A DNA stretch of 64,000 nucleotides, taken from contig CASFFX010000003.1 in assembly GCA_949294085.1 (NCBI GenBank), positions 1 through 64,000 on the forward strand. Direction: 5' to 3'. Positions 25,122 through 32,585 of the stretch are shown here, piece after piece. The translations under genes were made by a program, and so were the position numbers. How positions within the stretch are numbered: position 1 is the stretch's first letter; each line of letters begins with the position of its first letter. This stretch comes from an uncultured bacterium (GTDB taxonomy: Bacteria; Elusimicrobiota; Elusimicrobia; Elusimicrobiales; Elusimicrobiaceae). The notes under the pieces are model-generated. The model did no database searches, was not told where the DNA came from, and saw nothing but the letters and a program-made list of their open reading frames with translations.

Positions 25122-26588
25122 CTATTCTGCCACACTGTCCCGCAAAGCAGCCACCAGTTTAACCATTGCCCACGTGTCTTGCTCGCAATAGGCCAGCAAA
25201 TCCCGGCGCAGCTGCCGGGCGGCCGCTTCGGACAAATGGCCAAAATACAGTTCGTCAAACGCGTTCATGGCGTCCCCCCCGTTGGCCACGGGCATGCCTT
25301 CGTACGTCATGTCCGGCACCAGGGACGGCAAAACTTTTTTAATAGAGGAACTGCCGTGCATATGGGGGTGCAGATAATCCTGCTTAAACGGGGTTTCCGT
25401 ATCCATAAACCGCTCGCTCATACGCAAGAGCGCGTCTTTTTGCTCCCGCGGGAGAGGCAAGTCGTTAGCCATTTCCCGTATGCGTGTTTTTTCAAACGCG
25501 GCGTGGTGGGCAATTAACGTTCCTGTTTCGCCAATGTACTTAAGCATCGCTTCCACACAGCCGTAACGTGGGTCTTTTTTCCCTTCAAACAAGTATTCCT
25601 CATGTTCAAAAGACCCGTTGGGCTTGCGCTGAATATGCAGGGAAAACTGGAACGGAATCTGCTGATAAGGCCGGCTGTACGGCCACAGCGGGATAACGGG
25701 CTGGGTCGTTTCAAAATCAAAATAGTACAGCGGGTACTCCAGCTTGTTTAACCAGTGGGCCACCGCCGTACGGTCTATATACGGCCGTTGCGTGCGGTAC
25801 ACTTCCACCCAGTGGTTGAGTTTGGGCGTATTGCAGCTGTCGGGCGGCACGTCCTGCACGCGCAAAATGCCCAGGGCCATGTATTCCCGCGCCGCATTGC
25901 TGCGAAAAATTTCAAACACCGATCCCGCAGGCACGTTCCGCCAGCAGTAGTCATACGCCTCACAGCCGTCGCAGTTGCTTTTATCCAGTACGGCCGCCGG
26001 CTCCGGGCCGGCCAGCAGCGTTTTAATGTCTTTCAGGTCCTGCGAGATGTCGGCCGCCGGGGTCAGCTCCGCGTCCAGGGGCGTTAAAAGGAAAAATTGT
26101 TTCCAATCGGTCTTTGCCGCAGTTTGAAAATAATCCGTATTGATGTGCATTAAATAGCAATGCTCCACCTTTACCCCGCAGTTGGAAACTACATAGTTTT
26201 GTATGGAAACATCGTCCAGATAAATGGGTTTTAAGTTTTTGCCGCTGCTTTTTACTTCCACGATATTCCACCCCGTGGGCGTTTTTTCCAAAATGTCCAC
26301 CAGCACCAAAATATCGTCGTATAAAAAAGCCGCTTCGTAAATAGCGGGCACACCGCGGGCCATTAATTCACGCGTTTGGGCCACGGCGGCGGCGGGATTT
26401 TTCCACCCGTCCTGCACCGCCACACCGCCCGGGAACTGCTTTTGAGCCAGCAGGCCGATATCCTGCCCGCGGGCCAGCCTTTTTTGGGCGGCCTCATCCG
26501 GCGGGGTCAGCACGTCTTTTTTATTGCGGTACAGCCACAAGTGTTTGGGGCAGCCTTTGTATTTGGTGTATTGGGATTTGGATAACAT
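25122..26588 (-). CDS. DUF2779 protein: Cas4/RecB-like nuclease fused to a DEDD-type exonuclease domain
   Basis: A 488-residue protein. The N-terminal half is Cas4-like: Cys13, VDIL with Asp98, VEVKSS with Glu111 and Lys113, and the cysteine group CDGCEAYDYC (206-215) that could hold an Fe-S cluster. The second half has YYFDFET (Asp291, Glu293), HHAAFEKTRIREM and CEQDTWAMVKL, the order expected of a DEDD 3'-5' exonuclease. This is the DUF2779 architecture. The start at 26588 lies five bases after the deiminase-like gene. As the last gene of the tandem-AAA operon, it is the probable nucleic-acid effector. Confidence 0.85.
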   Translation of the reverse strand: MLSKSQYTKYKGCPKHLWLYRNKKDVLTPPDEAAQKRLARGQDIGLLAQKQFPGGVAVQDGWKNPAAAVAQTRELMARGVPAIYEAAFLYDDILVLVDILEKTPTGWNIVEVKSSGKNLKPIYLDDVSIQNYVVSNCGVKVEHCYLMHINTDYFQTAAKTDWKQFFLLTPLDAELTPAADISQDLKDIKTLLAGPEPAAVLDKSNCDGCEAYDYCWRNVPAGSVFEIFRSNAAREYMALGILRVQDVPPDSCNTPKLNHWVEVYRTQRPYIDRTAVAHWLNKLEYPLYYFDFETTQPVIPLWPYSRPYQQIPFQFSLHIQRKPNGSFEHEEYLFEGKKDPRYGCVEAMLKYIGETGTLIAHHAAFEKTRIREMANDLPLPREQKDALLRMSERFMDTETPFKQDYLHPHMHGSSSIKKVLPSLVPDMTYEGMPVANGGDAMNAFDELYFGHLSEAAARQLRRDLLAYCEQDTWAMVKLVAALRDSVAE

Positions 26589-26593
26589 ATATT

Positions 26594-27493
26594 TTATTTT
26601 TTGCCTTTTGAAACTGATTTTGCGCTCCACGCCGAAACAGCCGTGTTGGCCGTATATTCTTTGGTTAAACAATGCACGGCACCGCCATAGCGGGCTATTT
26701 CAGCGCAGTCTATCCCGACTACCGGTTTATCCGTGGCTGTTTTTATTATAGCAAGTACTTCTTGGTCCTGCGGCAAATGGTATTGCGGCACAAACACCGC
26801 GCGGGACGTTGCCAAAAAATTGACGTATATGCCCCGCGCGCTAAGTCCGCTTGAGTCCGATTCGTCCGGTACGCAAGGCAAAAAGCGCACTTCAACGGAC
26901 GGCAGCGCTTGAAAAATTTGCCCTAACCGCCGCGCAAGCAGGCTTTTTAAGTACGGGTCAAAGCGTTCGTCGCTGACAAACAGCGTCCGCCCGATAAACT
27001 GCATAAAGCCGTCTATATGGTTGATTTTATCGCCTTGTTCCCGCGCCAGCCACACCACTTGGCGGGCGCCCAAGGCTTGCTTTAAGGCGGCCTCTTTTTG
27101 CGCCTGCTCGCCCGCTGTACTCTTGCGGAAAATCCGCCTGCTTTCAAAGCAAAATACGATCCCGTCCGGCCCGCGGACGATATTTCCTCCGTCTAGGCGC
27201 ACCGGGTACTGGGGCACCGGAAACAAACGCTGCGCGGCAACATTTATTTTGGCCGTAAACGGGGGAATATAATTGGCGTAGCGGGGATTAAAAATAAGCC
27301 GAACGAGTTCCCCTGTTTGGCTATTTTGCTCCGGCAGGAAATCCCTTACCCAAATATCAGGCAAGTCCAATACCTTCACCGTATGAAACGCCGCCAAGGC
27401 CTGATAAAACCGCGGGAAAAAGGTCCGGTAAGCCGGGTAAATTTTTAATACCTCCGAAGTAGGCTTGGCTATACAAATAATTTGGTTGTTCAT
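26594..27493 (-). CDS. Agmatine deiminase / Porphyromonas-type peptidylarginine deiminase family enzyme
   Basis: A 299-residue guanidino-group-modifying enzyme. WVRDF (48-52), RLDGGNI, NHIDGFMQF with His159, and GGAVHCLTKE with nucleophile Cys275 match the catalytic set of the family. Such enzymes hydrolyse the guanidinium of agmatine or arginine to release ammonia. There is no signal peptide. It overlaps the upstream helical-domain gene by four bases and is five bases from the DUF2779 nuclease, so it belongs to that operon. Its presence in a nuclease/ATPase operon is unexpected: it might modify an arginine-containing target or nucleotide-like small molecule, which is inference. Confidence 0.8.
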   Translation of the reverse strand: MNNQIICIAKPTSEVLKIYPAYRTFFPRFYQALAAFHTVKVLDLPDIWVRDFLPEQNSQTGELVRLIFNPRYANYIPPFTAKINVAAQRLFPVPQYPVRLDGGNIVRGPDGIVFCFESRRIFRKSTAGEQAQKEAALKQALGARQVVWLAREQGDKINHIDGFMQFIGRTLFVSDERFDPYLKSLLARRLGQIFQALPSVEVRFLPCVPDESDSSGLSARGIYVNFLATSRAVFVPQYHLPQDQEVLAIIKTATDKPVVGIDCAEIARYGGAVHCLTKEYTANTAVSAWSAKSVSKGKK

Positions 27494-28095
27494 TTTTTCT
27501 GTATAATCCCCAAGGAAATAAGCATAAACAAGTCCGTCTTGTCCTCGCTGGTGCCTTTGGCTCCCCTATTTTGAAATAGTTTTAAGTAAAAGGCCATATC
27601 CACCATGGCCACCGCGTCTATCACCTGTTCCGGCAAGCGAAACACCGCCGGCGAAGCCCGGAAATTAGTCTTTAGCAGCCCCATATCTTCCATTTCCCGC
27701 CAATCTATCAAACGAAGCAAACGCCGGCTGGACAGGTGTAAAGATTCGCAAACCGTGTTCAAGGCAATATCCGAACCTGTATCTTCGGAATTCATATAAA
27801 ACACCACAAAAAGCACTATTTGCAAATCGTTGAGCGGCAAAAAAGTGGCCAGTTCCCGCAGGGCCCCTTGGGCACGCTTAAAAAATTCCGCCGTAAGGCC
27901 CAAGTTACCTACCAGCGTGTCTATTTGGCTAAAAAACCGCAGACAGGTAAACTGCTGTAAAAGCTGGCGTTCCCCCGGCGTTAAGTGGCGGGAAAAGAGG
28001 TCCTCCTGCACAGATTCTTTTTTCTTGAAGCTCCCTATTTCCCCGCTCACGATTTGCACGTCTTTTACCTTAGCAGCTTGTTCTTTTTGGGTCAT
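27490..28095 (-). CDS. Hypothetical helical/winged-helix-like protein
   Basis: A 201-residue protein; the ATG at 28095 follows GGGGAG. The core (residues 35-165) contains LTPGERQLLQQFTCLRFF, LNDLQIVLFVVFYMNSED and SSRRLLRLIDWREMEDMGLL. By eye it resembles the N-terminal region of the tandem AAA+ ATPase two genes upstream (LTPAEAQLLEGIVLGR). It may be a stand-alone copy of that domain that mediates assembly with the ATPase. No named family is recognised. Confidence 0.6.
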   Translation of the reverse strand: MTQKEQAAKVKDVQIVSGEIGSFKKKESVQEDLFSRHLTPGERQLLQQFTCLRFFSQIDTLVGNLGLTAEFFKRAQGALRELATFLPLNDLQIVLFVVFYMNSEDTGSDIALNTVCESLHLSSRRLLRLIDWREMEDMGLLKTNFRASPAVFRLPEQVIDAVAMVDMAFYLKLFQNRGAKGTSEDKTDLFMLISLGIIQKK

Positions 28096-28111
28096 GGTTC
28101 TCCCCAACGCA

Positions 28112-28300
28112 TTAAATTTGGCTTAAATCAAACACAATGCGTTCCAAGCGGTACGGGTGCAACACAAACTGGAAATACACCACCGTCAGCATACCAACAA
28201 AACCGCCCCAAAAAGCCCATTTTTTCCCTGGTGCAGGGCAGAACCAATAAACGCCTCCCCACAGCAACAGCAAACCCAGCAACACAATTATGTATTCCAT
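28112..28300 (-). CDS. Small two-TM membrane protein (62 aa)
   Basis: A 62-residue protein with hydrophobic segments at about 3-20 and 28-46 separated by a Lys-containing loop. A strong SD (AGGAGGAAA) precedes the ATG. It lies 11 bases downstream of the tandem AAA+ gene and 16 bases before the helical-domain gene, so it is part of the same transcript. It could anchor the complex at the membrane or act as a small toxin-like effector. No family is recognised. Confidence 0.65.
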   Translation of the reverse strand: MEYIIVLLGLLLLWGGVYWFCPAPGKKWAFWGGFVGMLTVVYFQFVLHPYRLERIVFDLSQI

Positions 28301-28311
28301 ACGATTTCCTC

Positions 28312-30294
28312 CTATTTACAAAATCCGATTTTCGGGGCATCTTCCCGTTTTTTGATGTTTTGTTCTTGCTCCAACAGGTTGACCAAGGCCGGCAAGTCTT
28401 TTAACTGGCCCAGTAATTGCGCTTTATTTTTGACCACCGCAAAATCACCCGGAGTAAGCGAAGTTAAATGATACATCTGTTGGGGCAAAATTTTCAACTT
28501 AAAAAAATAGCCAAACGCTTCCGCCGCCTGAACGGGCGTTAAAAACCCGTATTTTACCTTAAGCGTAAACCGCCGCAAGCAGGCCGGGTCCAGCGTGCCC
28601 ATCAAATTGGTGGTGCACACAAACGGATACGGGTGGCTTTCCATCCAGGTAAGCATTTCGTTGACGGCCGTAATTTCCCACGAATAATGCGCGCGGGAAC
28701 GGTCCTGCAAAAAGCTGTCGGCCTCGTCCAGCACCAAAAAAGACTTTTCCTGCCGGGCCAGCGCAAAAGCCGCGGCGATATTTTCTTCCGTTCGGCCCAC
28801 ATACGGGCTGATTAACTGCGACGCCCGCACTTGCTGCACTTCCAGCCCCAATTGCTCGGCCAGATACCGCGCATAGGCCGATTTTCCCGTTCCCGACGCC
28901 CCATACAGGCAAAGTGAAAAATTGAGTTTTCCCCATTTTTTAATTTGCCTCGTAAGCGCCGCCAAATCCGTATCGGCGTTTATTAAAGAAACCTGAAAGG
29001 CTTGCGGCGCTTTTTCCTCCTCCGGCAATTTGCAGCCGCCTTGCAGGGCCTGCGCCATAATTTCCAGGTGCCGGCGCACGGTGCTTAAATCCCCCTTTAC
29101 TAAAGAAGCCGCCCGCGCCGCTCCGGCAATCATGGCAGGCGGGACCGAAAAATCCTTGGCTAAAGACAACGCCTCCCTAGACGAGCAGGCAAGCTGATGG
29201 GCTTTTAACTGGGAGCGCCAAATCTTTTGCCGAATTTTTATCGGCGGCTCCTCAAAATGCACCGCCAGCGTAAAGCGGCGGATAAACGCCGGGTCCATCC
29301 GCTCGATGTGATTCGTCGTCCAAATGACGGGGGTGGAATTGGTTTCCAGCAAGCGGTTTATTTCCACTTTATCGCACCGGGTCATCCGGCTGGAAAATAA
29401 ATCTTCCCCCTCGTCAAACAGCAAACAAGCCCGCAAATCTCCGGCCAAAAGAGCCGTTTTTTGGTGCAGCTCCTGCAAGCGATAATTGTTCTCCCGTTCG
29501 CGGCTGGCTCGTTCCCCTACCGGGTAAATCTGCCTTTTGGCGCGGGCGGCCAGCATTTGGGCAAAGGTCGTTTTGCCGGTGCCGGGGTCGCCGTAGAGCA
29601 AAATGTTAAACCCCGGCATACTGCCGGCATGGCGCATTAATTTTATGGCGAAATCCGTTTCGGGCACATAGCTAAAATCCCGGGCTTGGCAGGAGGTTTG
29701 GAGCGGGTTTCCCAAGAAGGAAACTTTTAACTCCTCTACCGTACTGTGCTTATACTTCAACAGTTCCCGCACACTTACCGGCACGGCATATTCCGTGGCA
29801 AAGCTCCGATGCTCCACGATTAAGCCAAAACGCATTAAAGGCGCCTCAGGAAGCAGCAACGGGGCGACCTCTTCTTCGGACAGATTGGCCAAAGCGGCCA
29901 GATTGGCAACAGCAAAATCCCGCGTATTGAGGCAGCTGGACATAAAATGCCGCAAATACGTATTTTTGCGGCCTAAAACAATTCCCTCCAGCAACTGCGC
30001 CTCCGCCGGCGTCAAATGAAACAGCTGCTGAGCAAAAATAATATTTCGTTCCAACGTGCTTTCCGGTTTGAGTTCCTCCGTCGTTGCCTGCTGCTGCAGC
30101 AGCCTGCGCAACGCTTTATAAGACCGTTTTTGGGCCGCTTCCGGCGTAGTATGCCAGGCCTCTTTTTTACCCACGCCATAATGTTTGGCCCAACGCAGAA
30201 CGTTGATTTGCTCTAAATTTTCCAATTCTTCCAGATTATCCAATAACCGATTCACATAAAAAAAACTGCGGCAATCTTCGTAAGTATAGGGCAT
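28312..30294 (-). CDS. Tandem AAA+ ATPase
   Basis: A 660-residue protein; the ATG at 30294 has a GAGGAG site, and a longer frame is rejected. Residues 1-200 are a helical domain. AAA domain 1: Walker A GDPGTGKT (235-242), Walker B LLFDEGEDLF (about 291-300), TTNH sensor. AAA domain 2: Walker A GASGTGKS (465-472), Walker B FLVLDEADSF (about 519-528), TTNL sensor and paired Arg at ACLRRF. Both sites look catalytically complete. Clp/FtsH/Vps4-like remodelling activity is expected. It heads the operon with the two-TM peptide, the helical partner, the deiminase-like enzyme and the DUF2779 nuclease. Confidence 0.85.
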   Translation of the reverse strand: MPYTYEDCRSFFYVNRLLDNLEELENLEQINVLRWAKHYGVGKKEAWHTTPEAAQKRSYKALRRLLQQQATTEELKPESTLERNIIFAQQLFHLTPAEAQLLEGIVLGRKNTYLRHFMSSCLNTRDFAVANLAALANLSEEEVAPLLLPEAPLMRFGLIVEHRSFATEYAVPVSVRELLKYKHSTVEELKVSFLGNPLQTSCQARDFSYVPETDFAIKLMRHAGSMPGFNILLYGDPGTGKTTFAQMLAARAKRQIYPVGERASRERENNYRLQELHQKTALLAGDLRACLLFDEGEDLFSSRMTRCDKVEINRLLETNSTPVIWTTNHIERMDPAFIRRFTLAVHFEEPPIKIRQKIWRSQLKAHQLACSSREALSLAKDFSVPPAMIAGAARAASLVKGDLSTVRRHLEIMAQALQGGCKLPEEEKAPQAFQVSLINADTDLAALTRQIKKWGKLNFSLCLYGASGTGKSAYARYLAEQLGLEVQQVRASQLISPYVGRTEENIAAAFALARQEKSFLVLDEADSFLQDRSRAHYSWEITAVNEMLTWMESHPYPFVCTTNLMGTLDPACLRRFTLKVKYGFLTPVQAAEAFGYFFKLKILPQQMYHLTSLTPGDFAVVKNKAQLLGQLKDLPALVNLLEQEQNIKKREDAPKIGFCK

Positions 30295-30332
30295 ATTCTC
30301 CTCCTGTTGGATATAGTGTAGAAAAGCCCTAT

Positions 30333-30347
30333 GACAACAGTTTGTCG
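30333..30347 (-). promoter_or_regulatory. Operator-like site upstream of the tandem-AAA operon
   Basis: On the minus strand CGACAAACTGTTGTC, a CGACA-N7-GTC site and a good palindrome (GACAA-N4-TTGTC). It sits about 40 bases before the ATG, just upstream of a possible -10 (TACACT). It resembles the paired sites at 19741-19836, suggesting shared control. Confidence 0.45.
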
Positions 30348-30410
30348 CATGAAAAATTGACCTTCGGAAGAGCACTGTCAAAACGTTCATTAGGGCCATT
30401 TGCCCCCAAC

Positions 30411-30435
30411 AAAAAAGGGCCGCTGGGGCCCTTTT
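30411..30435 (-). terminator. Intrinsic terminator of the HTH-TPR gene cluster
   Basis: On the minus strand AAAGGGCC-CCAGC-GGCCCTTT followed by a T-run, directly after the HTH-TPR gene. Confidence 0.75.
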
Positions 30436-30440
30436 GCGGT

Positions 30441-31523
30441 TTATTTCGGATCCGTGTGGGGAGGTTTGCCCGCGTGCAACGCTTGCAAAATAGCGCCTTT
30501 ATACAGCTGGTAGCCTTTGTGGTCGGGCACACGCTCCAAGGCGCGGTTGATGTATTTGAGGGCCTGGGGCAGTTGGCCCGCTTTGAAGTGCAGCTGGGCG
30601 GCAAACGCAAAAAAGGCGTCCTCATACGGGCACAGCCGCTGAAAAGCCGACAGGGCCCGCTCGTATTGTTTGTCTTCCGCCAACAGAAAAACGCGATACA
30701 GTCCCAACGCTTCTTTATCGTTTGCTTTTTGAATTCCTTCTTCCACCACCTGCAACGCCTCAGACACCTGGTGCTGTTCGTAATACACAAAGGCCATTTC
30801 ACCGTAGCTCCACGCTTCGTGCGGATCCCTTTGCCGAATTTTTTGCAATAATTGCAACGCTTTTTCATAGCGCCGTTCCAAACGATACATATGCGCCAGC
30901 ACGCGGGCGTTTTCTTCCAGCTGGGCTTGTTGATAAGCGTAGGGATAGTCCCGGGTAACCAGCAAATCCAGCAAAAAGATTTTTTGCAGTTTTTCACACA
31001 CCGGCTCCGCAGAAAGGCTCCCCTGCAACATAAGCGACAAAAAATCACTCCGCCCGGCTTTGACGGCGTACAGGCGGATGCCGGTTTCGGCACGCCGCTT
31101 TTCTTCTTTTGAGTTTTCCTGTTCGGCAAAGCGCAAATATTCTTTTTGTATGGGAGGTACCAACTCATAAGGTTTTTGGGCAAAAGCCAAAAGCGCGGTA
31201 TAAGCATTTACAAAATCTTCCGCATTTTGGGGAGTCAGCCGGTAATGAAATAGACGAAAATCCTTGGCTAAACAATAATTGGAATTTGCTTCGCAAGGCT
31301 TGTAGAGCGGAATTCCCGCCGCTTCCAGCACGTTCAAGTCCCGCTGGATGGTCCGTTTGGAAACCCCACACTCGCGGGCGGCGTGGTCCAGGTTCAAAAC
31401 CCCTCGGTCCAACAGCAACATCAGCCGCACCAAACGCACCAAGCGTTTATCTTTCTCCGCAAACGCGGGCGAAAACAATTTTGCTTTCCCGGATTTTTTT
31501 GTGATTTTTTTGAACGGTTTCAT
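30441..31523 (-). CDS. HTH regulator with TPR domain in place of a WYL domain
   Basis: A 360-residue protein with a DeoR-type winged helix at residues about 30-85 (ECGVSKRTIQRDLNVLEAAG) very like that of the WYL regulator at 19890. Residues about 185-350 form TPR-like helical repeats (EAWSYGEMAFVYYEQHQVSEAL, DAFFAFAAQLHFKAGQLPQAL). No WYL motif is seen. An SD (GAGGAAA) precedes the ATG. It may sense a protein partner through its TPRs and control the adjacent modules. This combination is uncommon to my knowledge. Confidence 0.75.
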   Translation of the reverse strand: MKPFKKITKKSGKAKLFSPAFAEKDKRLVRLVRLMLLLDRGVLNLDHAARECGVSKRTIQRDLNVLEAAGIPLYKPCEANSNYCLAKDFRLFHYRLTPQNAEDFVNAYTALLAFAQKPYELVPPIQKEYLRFAEQENSKEEKRRAETGIRLYAVKAGRSDFLSLMLQGSLSAEPVCEKLQKIFLLDLLVTRDYPYAYQQAQLEENARVLAHMYRLERRYEKALQLLQKIRQRDPHEAWSYGEMAFVYYEQHQVSEALQVVEEGIQKANDKEALGLYRVFLLAEDKQYERALSAFQRLCPYEDAFFAFAAQLHFKAGQLPQALKYINRALERVPDHKGYQLYKGAILQALHAGKPPHTDPK

Positions 31524-31533
31524 TGTTTCCTCT

Positions 31534-32151
31534 TTACATGATCCCCAAGCCCCGCCACACCAGCCAGCCGGCTATCGCAATCAGCGGCACCAAAAACAGT
31601 CCTGCAACCAGCGTCAGCACGATATACAAAAACAGCTGGGATCCCCCGTATCTGCCCCCCACCGCCAAAATGGCGGCAAACGCAGCAACCTCCGCCCCGC
31701 GAACCATCCCTTTCACCGCCCCCGGGAAATACTTCCCCGCCACCGGCAACAGCGCCGCCCAAAGGCCCAGTACCACGCCGGTAATAATCGCCCATAAAAG
31801 CATATGGGCATCCGTCCCCGCTTGGAACCAGCGCCCGGGGGCGGCCACGTACGCGCTCATGCCGCGCTCCCGCCAGGTTTGGCCCACCTTTTGCCGAAAG
31901 GCTTGCACCTGGTCCGCGGAAAAATGCGTGTGAAGGTATGGCTCCATTTTGTCCGTGTAAAAAATCCAGCGGCCCGTTGACGGCTTCTTTGCCGTTAATC
32001 CGTTCAGCTCCAGCCAGCTTAGCAAGACAGCCGCCAGCAGCGAAGAGGAAAAATAAAATGCAAGCTGGCTAAACGTTAACGACGGGTGTTTAAGAAGCAA
32101 TACCAGCACTTCTAGATGTTGGTCTTCGGTTCCGCAAAAGAGTTCTCCCAT
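31534..32151 (-). CDS. Hypothetical membrane protein with N-terminal helical domain
   Basis: A 205-residue protein: a soluble, possibly winged-helix N-terminal part (residues 8-85, with LTFSQLAFYFSSSLLAAVLL and LTAKKPSTGRWIFYT), then three membrane segments at about 115-140, 150-165 and 175-200. The N-terminal part looks like a short DNA-binding or adaptor domain, so a membrane-bound sensor is possible. It lies ten bases upstream of the HTH-TPR gene on the same strand. The family is not recognised. Confidence 0.6.
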   Translation of the reverse strand: MGELFCGTEDQHLEVLVLLLKHPSLTFSQLAFYFSSSLLAAVLLSWLELNGLTAKKPSTGRWIFYTDKMEPYLHTHFSADQVQAFRQKVGQTWRERGMSAYVAAPGRWFQAGTDAHMLLWAIITGVVLGLWAALLPVAGKYFPGAVKGMVRGAEVAAFAAILAVGGRYGGSQLFLYIVLTLVAGLFLVPLIAIAGWLVWRGLGIM

Positions 32152-32206
32152 GGGATTCTCCTGATTTCAAACAAAGCCCGGCTTGGAATATGCCGGGCTG
32201 GAAGCA

Positions 32207-32317
32207 TTATTTCCGAACGATATATCCCCCGCACGACGGGCATTTCATCCCGGACGGCGGAATAGAAAACACAAACACCTGGTGGCAACGAGTGCACTCA
32301 TATTTTTGATCGGGCAT
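32207..32317 (-). CDS. Small zinc-ribbon protein (36 aa)
   Basis: A 36-codon ORF, MPDQKYECTRCHQVF then MKCPSCGGYIVRK, with two CxxC knuckles spaced as in FmdB/rubredoxin-like zinc ribbons. A good SD (AGGAGAC) precedes the ATG at 32317, and TATAAA on the minus strand lies upstream (near 32354). A GC-rich hairpin (AGCCCGGC/GCCGGGCT, about 32177-32201) separates it from the next gene. Function is unknown; metal-dependent protein or nucleic-acid binding is likely. Confidence 0.7.
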   Translation of the reverse strand: MPDQKYECTRCHQVFVFSIPPSGMKCPSCGGYIVRK

Positions 32318-32501
32318 AATCAGTCTCCTGTTAATGGGATTGGAACGACCTTTATAGTCTAACATCCCCCCGCGACAACGTATTGACGTAAATTGCAAAA
32401 CGCTTGGTCCGCCAGGAGGCGCACTTCTTTGCGGCCGGGCACCGACGCCGCTAAGGCAATTTACAGCAATTCAAAAACGGGAGCAAATGCAGATAGATGA
32501 G

Positions 32502-32537
32502 AAAAAAAGCCCCGCCTGCCAAAACAGGCGGGGCAAA
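32502..32537 (-). terminator. Strong intrinsic terminator of the VWA-kinase-helicase-McrB operon
   Basis: Stem GCCCCGCCTG/CAGGCGGGGC followed on the minus strand by seven T, 50 bases after the last gene. Confidence 0.9.
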
Positions 32538-32585
32538 ATATTGCCCATCAAACCGCACGCAAAACACCGCGGCAGAATAGAAAGA

